From positions 499,467-563,466 of the forward strand of contig CBDETI010000024.1 in assembly GCA_965242775.1 (NCBI GenBank): a stretch of DNA of 64,000 nt, written 5' to 3'. The stretch is from JAWPMT01 sp965242775. Lineage in GTDB: Bacteria > Bacteroidota > Bacteroidia > Cytophagales > Cyclobacteriaceae. How positions within the stretch are numbered: position 1 is the first letter of the stretch; every line of letters starts with the position of its first letter. A program made the translations under genes and the position numbers. Of this stretch, positions 17,988 through 25,794 are shown piece after piece. The notes under the pieces were generated by a model. That model made no database searches. It was not told where the DNA came from and saw nothing but the letters and a program-made list of their open reading frames with translations.

Positions 17988-18038
17988 AACAGCTAAGTAT
18001 AATGCACAATTATTTGGAGAATTCCAAGAACGGGCGGG

Positions 18039-19946
18039 TCAGGACGTAGCCGGTTCCAACATCTTGAGGCACGCCTTGAAAATACCTTCCGGGTCAAAAC
18101 CGCACTCTTTATGCAATTCTAATTGTTCTCCGTGTTCTATCACTTTATCCGGAATCCCAAGACGGACAACTTTGGCACTGTACCCATGATCGGCCATAAA
18201 CTCCAACACCGCCGAGCCAAACCCCCCTTGCAGGCAACCATCTTCAACGGTAACAATGTGCTCATATGTAGAGAAAACCTGATGTAAAAGTGCTTCGTCA
18301 AGAGGCTTAATGAACCTCATGTCATAATGACCGGCGCTGATACCCTCCTTCCCTAGCCTCTCCACGACCTCAGTCGCATAGTTGCCAATGTGGCCAATGG
18401 TGAGGATGGCCAAGTCACTACCACGTGCCAACTCTCTACCTGTCCCAATCTCTATTGATTCAAAAGGTTGCTTCCAGTCCGCGATAACGCCCTGTCCTCG
18501 CGGATAGCGAATTGCCGTTGGACCCATGTAGGCTGTGGCTGTGTACATGAGATTTCTAAGCTCAATTTCATTCATAGGAGCCGATACCACCAGATTCGGA
18601 ATACATCGCATATAAGCAATGTCGTAGGCTCCGTGATGTGTGGGGCCATCTGCGCCAGCAAACCCGGCTCGGTCCATACAAAAAATCACCTGAAGATCCT
18701 GTATGCATACATCGTGGATTACCTGATCGTAGGCTCTTTGCATGAACGTACTGTAGATGTTGCAGAAAGGAATTAATCCCTGGGTGGCCAGTCCTGCAGA
18801 AAATGTCACCGCGTGCTGTTCAGCGATGCCCACATCAAAGGCTCTATCCGGCATTTCGGACATCATAATATTCATAGATGAACCGGAGGGCATTGCCGGT
18901 GTGACTCCCATGATTTTTTCATTCTCCTTGGCCAGTTCCACGATGGTATGGCCAAAAACCTGCTGATATTTTGGAGGTTGAGGTTTGTCGTGGACCTTCT
19001 TTTTTATCTCGCCGGTGATTTTGTCAAACTTGCCTGGGGCGTGCCATTTTGTTTGATTTTCTTCAGCTGCCTTGTAGCCTTTTCCTTTGACGGTAACACA
19101 ATGCAAAATCTTTGGCCCTTTAATGTCTTTCAGATCGTTAAAAACGTCTACCAGATGATTGACATCATGACCATCCACTGGCCCGAAGTATCTTAAGTTG
19201 AGTGATTCGAAAAGGTTACTTTGTTTCAGTAAAAACGACTTTACGCTGTTTTCAACTTTTGCAGCTATCTCCTGGGCGTTAGGGCCGAATTTGCTGATCC
19301 GACCCAAAATATTCCAGACCTCATCTCGAAATTTGTTGTAGGTATGAGAGGTCGTGATGTCCGTCAGGTAATCCTTCAATGCGCCCACATTCGGATCAAT
19401 CGACATGCAGTTATCATTCAGGACAATCAGCAAATTGGAATTAGAAACCCCAGCATGATTCATCGCCTCAAAAGCAAGACCCCCCGTCATGGCACCATCA
19501 CCAATCACTGCAATGTGCTGCCTATCCTCACCCTTGTATTGATTTCCGATGGCCATCCCCAGCGCTGCCGATATTGATGTGGAAGAGTGTCCAACACCAA
19601 AAGCATCGAATTCACTCTCTTTTCTCTTTGGGAATCCCGAAAGTCCTCCGTACAGCCTGTTCGTATGGAATCGATCCCTCCGGCCGGTTAAGATTTTGTG
19701 ACCATAGGCTTGATGCCCAACGTCCCAAATCAACTGATCCTCTGGCGTATTGAAAGCGTAGTGGAGGGCCACCGTCAGTTCTACTACCCCGAGGCTGGCG
19801 CCAAAGTGGCCACCAAATACTGACACATGATCAGTGATGTAATCTCTCAACTCGGCACATAATTGTGCTAGTTGTTGGGGGGGAAGTCCTTTTAAGTCGG
19901 AAGGGGTATTGATTCCTTCAAGAAGTGCTCCGGGCTGTATTATCAT
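18039..19946 (-). CDS. dxs: 1-deoxy-D-xylulose-5-phosphate synthase
   Basis: First enzyme of the non-mevalonate isoprenoid pathway: joins pyruvate and glyceraldehyde-3-phosphate using thiamine diphosphate. 635 residues, normal length. Seen: the TPP motif GDGAMTGG through NDNCMSI, the DVGIAEQHAVTFSAGLA stretch with the catalytic glutamate, and DRAGFAGADGPTHHG. It supplies precursors for quinones and carotenoids; the desaturase lies about 1.5 kb away. A TACCTTTG box lies about 80 bases upstream. Confidence 0.97.
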   Translation of the reverse strand: MIIQPGALLEGINTPSDLKGLPPQQLAQLCAELRDYITDHVSVFGGHFGASLGVVELTVALHYAFNTPEDQLIWDVGHQAYGHKILTGRRDRFHTNRLYGGLSGFPKRKESEFDAFGVGHSSTSISAALGMAIGNQYKGEDRQHIAVIGDGAMTGGLAFEAMNHAGVSNSNLLIVLNDNCMSIDPNVGALKDYLTDITTSHTYNKFRDEVWNILGRISKFGPNAQEIAAKVENSVKSFLLKQSNLFESLNLRYFGPVDGHDVNHLVDVFNDLKDIKGPKILHCVTVKGKGYKAAEENQTKWHAPGKFDKITGEIKKKVHDKPQPPKYQQVFGHTIVELAKENEKIMGVTPAMPSGSSMNIMMSEMPDRAFDVGIAEQHAVTFSAGLATQGLIPFCNIYSTFMQRAYDQVIHDVCIQDLQVIFCMDRAGFAGADGPTHHGAYDIAYMRCIPNLVVSAPMNEIELRNLMYTATAYMGPTAIRYPRGQGVIADWKQPFESIEIGTGRELARGSDLAILTIGHIGNYATEVVERLGKEGISAGHYDMRFIKPLDEALLHQVFSTYEHIVTVEDGCLQGGFGSAVLEFMADHGYSAKVVRLGIPDKVIEHGEQLELHKECGFDPEGIFKACLKMLEPATS

Positions 19947-20021
19947 CGGGTAGTCGTTGAAAAGAGTGCCTTATGAACGATATGACGGCAAGAATTGTTT
20001 AATCGACTTTTTTGAATCTTG

Positions 20022-20029
20022 CAAAGGTA
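20022..20029 (-). promoter_or_regulatory. Candidate -7 box for dxs
   Basis: Reads TACCTTTG on the minus strand, an exact match to TAnnTTTG. It would leave a leader of about 70 bases. No TTG is seen at the expected -33 distance, so this is a half-supported promoter. Confidence 0.4.
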
Positions 20030-20089
20030 AATATTTAAATAAATAGCTGATCGATTGCATGAATGGACCGATTATCCAAACTTTGATGC

Positions 20090-20857
20090 ATGGCAGCTAC
20101 TGCGGAGAAAGATAAATTCGAAATTGATTTACCCCTTTTTCAGGGACCATTCGATTTACTTCTTTTTTTTATTGAACGCGACGAGCTGGACATTCACGAC
20201 ATCCCCATTGCCAAAATCACCGATGATTTCCTCGCGTACATTAAACGCATGGAAGACCTGAATGTCGAAATAGCCAGCGAATTCATTTTGGTAGCGGCAA
20301 CGCTGATGAGGATCAAGTCCAAAATGCTGTTGCCTCGCCCTGTCTTGGATGAGGAAGGCAACGAGATTGACCCGCGGGAAGAGCTGGTTAGGCATCTTTT
20401 GGAGTATAAGCGCTACAAATCGGTCATCCAGCAACTCACCGAAATGGAGTCTGAGCGAATTGATCGAGAGAAACGTGGCAATTTGATTTCTGAAATCCGA
20501 CAGCTTTCTCAATCCGTGAACGTAGAAGCAGAGCTCCAGGATCTTGATCTATACAAGATGATGCGTGTGTTTGAAAAAGTGCTTGCCCGATATCAACTGG
20601 AAAAGAATAAGCCTACTCACCAGATTGTACAATATCCTTATACCATCGCCGATCAGAAGGAGTTCATCGCCAAGCGACTCAGGAGATCTTCGGAAAGGCG
20701 TATTTCGTTCGTCGACTTAGTCCAGGAAAAGCCAGAAAAGATTTTTGTCATCTTCAGTTTTCTGGCCATTCTGGAGTTACTCCAACTCGGGGAGATCACC
20801 CTTGTCTTGGGCGAAGGCTTCAACAATTTCTGGGTTGAGAGCCTTGATCAGGCCTAA
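20090..20857 (+). CDS. scpA: Segregation and condensation protein A
   Basis: Kleisin subunit of the bacterial SMC condensin, which bridges the two SMC heads and helps condense and separate chromosomes. 255 residues. The opening FQGPFDLLLFFIERDELDIHDIPI is the family hallmark, and the C-terminal winged-helix part (VFSFLAILEL near 222) is intact. The partner scpB and smc are not in the window. The stop overlaps the convergent ndk stop by four bases. Confidence 0.95.
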   Translation: MAATAEKDKFEIDLPLFQGPFDLLLFFIERDELDIHDIPIAKITDDFLAYIKRMEDLNVEIASEFILVAATLMRIKSKMLLPRPVLDEEGNEIDPREELVRHLLEYKRYKSVIQQLTEMESERIDREKRGNLISEIRQLSQSVNVEAELQDLDLYKMMRVFEKVLARYQLEKNKPTHQIVQYPYTIADQKEFIAKRLRRSSERRISFVDLVQEKPEKIFVIFSFLAILELLQLGEITLVLGEGFNNFWVESLDQA

Positions 20858-21273
20858 ACCCTATCTACCTGACTAAAAAAGAAGCTTCCTTCGATTTGGG
20901 CGTTTTCGTCTGAATCTGACCCGTGTACCGCATTGGCCTCGATGGACTTAGCAAAGATCTTTCGAATGGTTCCTTCCTCGGCTTTTGTGGGATCCGTGGC
21001 CCCGATCAGCTTTCGGAAATCTTCCACCGCATTTTCCTTCTCTAGTATCATGGCCACAATAGGGCCTGAAGTCATATAGCTGACCAGGTCGTTATAAAAA
21101 GGGCGTTCTTTATGAACCTCATAGAAAGCTCCAGCTGTTCGCTTAGAAAGTTGTGTCAATCGCATCGCTTTGATGCCGAAGCCCGCCTCTTCAATCATTT
21201 TTATAATCGCTCCAGAGTTACCGGCTCCATAAGCATCCGGTTTGATCATGGTGAATGTCCTGTTTCCTGCCAT
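20854..21273 (-). CDS. ndk: Nucleoside diphosphate kinase
   Basis: Transfers the terminal phosphate between nucleoside triphosphates and diphosphates through a phosphohistidine. 139 residues from the ATG at 21273, which gives MAGNRTFTMIKPDA, the standard start; the longer frame from 21303 would begin at the promoter -7 box. The catalytic His117 lies in NAVHGSDS. AAGGAAA precedes the chosen start. Convergent with scpA, divergent from nrnA. Confidence 0.96.
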   Translation of the reverse strand: MAGNRTFTMIKPDAYGAGNSGAIIKMIEEAGFGIKAMRLTQLSKRTAGAFYEVHKERPFYNDLVSYMTSGPIVAMILEKENAVEDFRKLIGATDPTKAEEGTIRKIFAKSIEANAVHGSDSDENAQIEGSFFFSQVDRV

Positions 21274-21300
21274 TTGTATTGTTTCCTTTTTAAACGGCTG

Positions 21301-21308
21301 CAAAAGTA
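21301..21308 (-). promoter_or_regulatory. -7 box for ndk
   Basis: Reads TACTTTTG on the minus strand, an exact TAnnTTTG match, placing transcription start near 21295, about 20 bases before the ndk ATG. The -33 region is T-rich (TTTTTATT) but lacks a clean TTG. Confidence 0.5.
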
Positions 21309-21430
21309 CAAGTCTTCACGGGAATAAAAAGCGCTGGTGTGAAGCCCATTTTGTTTTTGAGATAATTCTTTTGACTTTTGCCCTCTTATTTAGCGACTGG
21401 AACCAGCAGCGGTCAGTCTTATCCTTTTCT

Positions 21431-22447
21431 ATGGAGAATCTAGAGGGCTTTAAAGACCTTATCCAATCCCCACGCAAAATTGTCATTACCACCCATTCAA
21501 ATCCGGATGCGGATGCACTTGGGTCGTCTCTGGCCCTGTTTCATTTTCTGAAGGGAATGAACCATGATGTCACCGTCATTTCGCCCAATGATTATCCAGA
21601 CTTTCTGCATTGGATGCCCGGAAATGATCAGGTTATCATATTTGATGGAGCGGACAATCCGCGCTGCGAAAAGCTTGTCGACGAGGCAGAGATCATTTTT
21701 TGTTTGGATTTCTCAGGATTGAATCGCATCAAAAAAATGGAGTCTACGGTGAGGAAGGCCAGAGCAAAGAAGGTGCTGATAGATCACCACCTGGATCCGG
21801 AAGATTTTGCCGATTTTGTGCTGTGGGATACGAACGCAGCTGCTACGGCCGAATTGATTTACGATTTGATACTCCTGCTGGGTGAGCGATCCAGAATCTC
21901 GCAACCCATCGCAGATTTGATATATGCGGGTATACTTACTGACACAGGATCATTCAAACATCCTTCGACAACAGCCAAAGTACATCGAACCGTGGCGGAA
22001 CTCATCGAGCTTGGAGCAAATGTGAATGCAGTCAACAGGAATATTTACGATACCAATTCCGTGAATCGGCTGCGTTTCATGGGTTATGCTTTTCTGAAAA
22101 AACTGGTTGTCAATTCCGACCTTGGTATAGCTTATTTTATCATTTCGGAGGAAGACTTCAAAAATTTTGAGCTAAAATCTGGTGATACCGAGGGGCTGGT
22201 AAACTACGCCTTATCCATTTCAGGGATCATCATGGCGACCATCATAATCGAACGACAAGATGAGATCAAGCTTTCCTTTCGGTCGGTTGGTGACTTTGCG
22301 GTCAATACTTTTGCTAATGACCATTTTTCAGGCGGAGGTCACAAGAACGCGTCAGGAGGATCCTCGAAGCTTTCATTGACTGAAACGGTCGACAAATTCG
22401 AAGAGCTAATAAAAGACTACAGACAACAATACTTGCTAAAGAAATGA
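21431..22447 (+). CDS. nrnA: DHH-family oligoribonuclease/PAP phosphatase NrnA
   Basis: Degrades short RNA oligomers and dephosphorylates 3'-phosphoadenosine-5'-phosphate. 338 residues from the ATG at 21431, giving MENLEGFKDLIQS; the frame is open upstream through intergenic DNA. Motifs of the DHH fold: HSNPDADALGSS, DFSG, the name-giving DHH in IDHHLDPEDF, and TDTGSF. The DHHA1 domain ends in GGGHKNASGG. The stop overlaps the start of the first FKBP gene by four bases (ATGA), so the two are coupled. Confidence 0.92.
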   Translation: MENLEGFKDLIQSPRKIVITTHSNPDADALGSSLALFHFLKGMNHDVTVISPNDYPDFLHWMPGNDQVIIFDGADNPRCEKLVDEAEIIFCLDFSGLNRIKKMESTVRKARAKKVLIDHHLDPEDFADFVLWDTNAAATAELIYDLILLLGERSRISQPIADLIYAGILTDTGSFKHPSTTAKVHRTVAELIELGANVNAVNRNIYDTNSVNRLRFMGYAFLKKLVVNSDLGIAYFIISEEDFKNFELKSGDTEGLVNYALSISGIIMATIIIERQDEIKLSFRSVGDFAVNTFANDHFSGGGHKNASGGSSKLSLTETVDKFEELIKDYRQQYLLKK

Positions 22448-23325
22448 AAAGAGGACTGACGATAACCTTTCAATGGCTGATGATGGTTTCCATTTTTTTT
22501 GGATGCCAAAGTGGTGAGGAAAGGACAGGAAACGAGGGCGCAAATGTTTCAGCGCTGGGAACAGACGTTACTTTTGTGCGCAAAGGGGATTCATTGCTCG
22601 AAAGCAATAAGATCTTGTTGATGAACTTTCGCTACGCAACCGACTCGGGTGTTGTCATGAATGAATCGAGAGCGGGGGAGCCACTGGCGATGTTGTTTAC
22701 CCGAGATACCACTGGCCAGAACGGTCAATTTCAGTCTGTACTTAATATGCTTTCTATTGGGGACAGTGTGACCTTCACTATTCCAGCCAAAGATTTATTT
22801 GAAAACACCTTCCGTCAGACAGTACCCCCGGGAATGTCACCGGAAACAGGATTGGATTTCAATATCGGCGTAATCAGGCAAATGACCCAGGTGGAGTATA
22901 AAGCTTACAATGATGAAAGGATTGCCGCATATAATAGCGCACGTTTGGAAGAAGAAAAGATAATCATTCAAAATTACCTTGAGGAGCAGCAAGTACAAGC
23001 TAAAGTCACCGAATCCGGATTGCATTATGTAATAACAAAAGAGGGCTCAGGCCCAAAACCTAAGGAAGGGCAGCGCGTAAATGTTCGTTACAAAGGCACT
23101 TTATTAGAAGGTGGCACCCAATTTGATGCAGGGGATTATGCGTTTGTGTTAGGAAGAGGCTCGGTTATTGCTGGATGGGATGAAGGTATCGGGTATTTGA
23201 ATGTTGGTGCAAAGGCCGTACTGTACATTCCGAGTATTCTGGGCTATCAACGAAGGGGTTCAGGAGGGGTAATTCCACCCGATGCGCCGTTAGTTTTTGA
23301 AGTGGAGTTATTAGAAATAAATTGA
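22444..23325 (+). CDS. FKBP-type peptidyl-prolyl isomerase, lipoprotein
   Basis: 293 residues. Lipoprotein signal ending in FFGCQ, so envelope-anchored. Two FKBP-like segments are apparent: a divergent N-terminal half, with a VTFTIPA strand, and a clear C-terminal FKBP domain (about 195-293) with GQRVNVRYKGTL, VIAGWDEGI and IPPDAPLVFEVELLEI. The active-site tryptophan region is intact in the second domain. Probably assists folding of exported proteins. Four bases separate it from the next FKBP-like gene. Confidence 0.88.
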   Translation: MKRGLTITFQWLMMVSIFFGCQSGEERTGNEGANVSALGTDVTFVRKGDSLLESNKILLMNFRYATDSGVVMNESRAGEPLAMLFTRDTTGQNGQFQSVLNMLSIGDSVTFTIPAKDLFENTFRQTVPPGMSPETGLDFNIGVIRQMTQVEYKAYNDERIAAYNSARLEEEKIIIQNYLEEQQVQAKVTESGLHYVITKEGSGPKPKEGQRVNVRYKGTLLEGGTQFDAGDYAFVLGRGSVIAGWDEGIGYLNVGAKAVLYIPSILGYQRRGSGGVIPPDAPLVFEVELLEIN

Positions 23326-23329
23326 TAGG

Positions 23330-23950
23330 ATGAAGAAGACAGTGCGTCTTTCCGTTTTTGTTTTAGCGATTATACAATTGTGGTCTTGTGGTTCCGACAA
23401 CAGCGTCGACCTCATTGATCCGCTAGTGCAGTTTGAGGAAAATAAAGTCGAGATTGCAGATTTTTTTGCCGATCGTGGAATAGCTGATTTTGACACTACT
23501 ACCACGGGTGTCCGCTACGCTTTCCTTCAAAACGGGCTTTTGGGAGATCCGGTGCAACCGGGGGATAAGATTACGTTGGACTATGTGGCGTATGTTTTGT
23601 CAGGTAATGTACTGGGTACCACTTTTGAAGCGGTGGCTGACACGTCAGAGGTAATTACCACCGCCTCAGACCCACTTACTATCACACATACCGTTACCGG
23701 GTGGGCGTTTAACGAGCTGTTCACAACCCAAGGTGGTGCTTTCCGGACCAATGGATTCAAGGATGGCGTCACTACCATTTTTAATGGTGGGGCTGATGGT
23801 ACCGTAGGGGTTCGTGTCGGCGGAACGGCGCTTCTGGCAGTACCAGCAAGAGAAACCACCGTTACCATCAATGGAGCCACAACACGAATTCAGGGAATAC
23901 CTTCGGAAGTTATCATTTACCAAATTCAGTTGAGATCCCGAATTGAGTGA
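23330..23950 (+). CDS. Divergent FKBP-like lipoprotein
   Basis: 206 residues with a lipobox LWSCG. The middle and end follow the FKBP strand order (DKITLDYVAYVLSG, then NGFKDGVTTIF, then ALLAVPA, then VIIYQIQL), but the active-site VIPGW motif appears as a region without Trp, and about 25 extra residues separate the strands. Isomerase activity may therefore be reduced or lost. Immediately follows the canonical FKBP gene and is probably its diverged paralogue. Confidence 0.65.
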   Translation: MKKTVRLSVFVLAIIQLWSCGSDNSVDLIDPLVQFEENKVEIADFFADRGIADFDTTTTGVRYAFLQNGLLGDPVQPGDKITLDYVAYVLSGNVLGTTFEAVADTSEVITTASDPLTITHTVTGWAFNELFTTQGGAFRTNGFKDGVTTIFNGGADGTVGVRVGGTALLAVPARETTVTINGATTRIQGIPSEVIIYQIQLRSRIE

Positions 23951-24056
23951 AAAGGGGGATAAACAGACCGGAGCATACCACATCGACCGCCTGGTGAATG
24001 TTGCCACCGGTTCCTTCGGCCATCGATACGCCGGTCATTGAAACAAGACCATACAC

Positions 24057-24638
24057 ATGAAGCTGATATTTGCTACCCACAATGCCCATAAGGTGCGTGA
24101 ACTGCAAGGTATCTTACCTGCTGGCATGGAAATGGCTTCTTTAGCCGAGATTGGGTTCAACGAAGAAATTGAGGAAACGGGAGCGACCATCGAGGAAAAC
24201 TCACTACTGAAAGGTCAGGTAGTATTTGAGGCCTTAGGTCAGCCCTGCATTGCCGATGACTCTGGACTTGAAGTCACATGCCTGAACGGAGCTCCGGGGG
24301 TATATTCCGCTAGATACGCCGGCCCGGCCCGAGATGATCACGCCAACATGGACAAATTGCTCCTGCAGCTCGAGGAAGCAGCTGATAGGAGTGCACAATT
24401 CAAAACCGTTATCACTTTGGTCTTGGCCAAAGACCGAATAGTTCGTTTCACCGGCGTAATGAGGGGGTTTATTTCACGTCAAAAGACTGGAAGCTACGGG
24501 TTTGGCTACGATCCAATTTTTGTTCCTGAGGGGTACCAGAAGACCTTTGCTGAAATGTTACCTGACGAAAAGAACAAGATATCCCATCGTGCGTCGGCAG
24601 TAAAACAACTCATTGATCACCTAGAAGCAGGTTTTTAG
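24057..24638 (+). CDS. rdgB: Non-canonical purine NTP pyrophosphatase (RdgB/HAM1)
   Basis: Removes dITP, ITP and XTP from the nucleotide pool. 193 residues. Begins with the family signature FATHNAHKVRELQ, followed by ADDSGLEV, the ARYAGP loop and GFGYDPIF. Lies about 100 bases after the FKBP pair and 51 bases before udk. Confidence 0.96.
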   Translation: MKLIFATHNAHKVRELQGILPAGMEMASLAEIGFNEEIEETGATIEENSLLKGQVVFEALGQPCIADDSGLEVTCLNGAPGVYSARYAGPARDDHANMDKLLLQLEEAADRSAQFKTVITLVLAKDRIVRFTGVMRGFISRQKTGSYGFGYDPIFVPEGYQKTFAEMLPDEKNKISHRASAVKQLIDHLEAGF

Positions 24639-24689
24639 TTTCAACTCTGCTATTTTCACAGCCAAAACCTTAATTGCGAAATTTGCTCA

Positions 24690-25310
24690 ATGGATAGACC
24701 TTTTATAGTGGGAATTATTGGAGGTTCGGGTTCTGGGAAAACCCGCTTTGCCACCCAGTTGAAGGCCCTTTTTGATGACGATGTGGTAGAATTATTCTCC
24801 CTCGACAACTACTATCGACCACTTGAACAGCAACCAGTGGACCAATTTGGTGATGCCAATTTTGATACGCCGGATTCCTTCTTTAGGGATAAGCTTTTGG
24901 ATGACATTTTGGCGCTGAGGGAGGGGAAAGATCTTCGAATTCCGCGGTATGAATTCAATGTAAATAGAGGTGGTGAGCAACAGTTCATTACGGTCAAGGC
25001 GGCACCTATTGTTGTGGTGGAGGGATTGTTTACCTTCCATTTTCGAGAGATTGTGCCCCTGGTGGACATGAAACTTTTTGTGGAAGCGCCTATTTGGCTA
25101 ATGATGAAAAGAAGGATTGAGCGGGATGAGCTGGAGCGAGGATATGGCGATTTAAAAGCAACCATGGACAGGTATGAAAGGCATGTAGTACCGGCTTATA
25201 ATCAATTCGTTTTGCCCTATAAGGATGAATGTGATCTGGTGGTGCCCAATCATCAGGACTTTGCGCAAGGTCTACAAGTGGTTGCAAGCCACTTGAAATC
25301 AGTGATTTGA
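24690..25310 (+). CDS. udk: Uridine kinase
   Basis: Phosphorylates uridine and cytidine to UMP and CMP for pyrimidine salvage. 206 residues, standard length. Walker A GGSGSGKT near the N-terminus, then LDNYYRP, the FDTPDSF nucleoside-binding loop and the RRIERDELERG lid. A GAAATTTG, one mismatch from the -7 consensus, lies just before the start, so it may have its own promoter. Confidence 0.93.
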   Translation: MDRPFIVGIIGGSGSGKTRFATQLKALFDDDVVELFSLDNYYRPLEQQPVDQFGDANFDTPDSFFRDKLLDDILALREGKDLRIPRYEFNVNRGGEQQFITVKAAPIVVVEGLFTFHFREIVPLVDMKLFVEAPIWLMMKRRIERDELERGYGDLKATMDRYERHVVPAYNQFVLPYKDECDLVVPNHQDFAQGLQVVASHLKSVI

Positions 25311-25340
25311 TTGGTTTATTGTTGTGAAGCACTAACTTTG
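25311..25340 (+). promoter_or_regulatory. Consensus promoter for the 25352 gene
   Basis: TTG (25311-25313), a 19-base spacer and TAACTTTG (25333-25340): both elements of the Bacteroidota housekeeping promoter. It overlaps the udk stop codon region and lies 11 bases before the next ATG, giving a very short leader. Confidence 0.65.
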
Positions 25341-25351
25341 CGGGCGCAATT

Positions 25352-25711
25352 ATGAATTTTCTGCGACATAAAAGGCTCTTTTGGAATGTCTTGACCGCCA
25401 CGGTGCTGGGTCTTGGCATTGTTGTCGCCTCTTGCTTTCAGGATTTTTCCGGAGGTACTTGGGGAGAGCATTTAGTGGATACGGAGGAGGTTCCAGGTAC
25501 TTCTTCAGATCAGTTGGAGATTTCTGTGTTGAATCCTGCGGTACCCACTGGGGCGCCTATGCTGGTAAACTTCCAGCCATTGATCATTGAGGAAATCGCT
25601 TTGATGATCGAGCCAAAGCTCCTCAGTCCAATAGTCCAGAATGCCGGTGAAGGAAGATTCAAGTTTGCGAAAGTTCTATTCAGGCGCATTATTTCTCCGA
25701 ATGCGCCTTAG
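25352..25711 (+). CDS. Unrecognised small exported protein
   Basis: 119 residues. An N-terminal hydrophobic segment (about 10-28) ends VVASC, a plausible lipobox, followed by a short acidic region (EHLVDTEEVPG) and a hydrophobic C-terminal half ending in basic residues. No family recognised. It has a full consensus promoter of its own and sits 83 bases upstream of secDF, so it may be transcribed into secDF. A role in the envelope is suggested only by the signal and the neighbour. Confidence 0.6.
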   Translation: MNFLRHKRLFWNVLTATVLGLGIVVASCFQDFSGGTWGEHLVDTEEVPGTSSDQLEISVLNPAVPTGAPMLVNFQPLIIEEIALMIEPKLLSPIVQNAGEGRFKFAKVLFRRIISPNAP

Positions 25712-25794
25712 TCGTTTCTAATTACCTACGACTGGTTTTTCGCAGATTCCACCCAAAAACTGCGAATTGATTTACAAAAAACTTCTTAACTAAA

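Noticed and set aside
23580..24107. Several minus-strand frames over the second FKBP gene
   Set aside because: They mirror the reading frame of a supported gene and have no family features.
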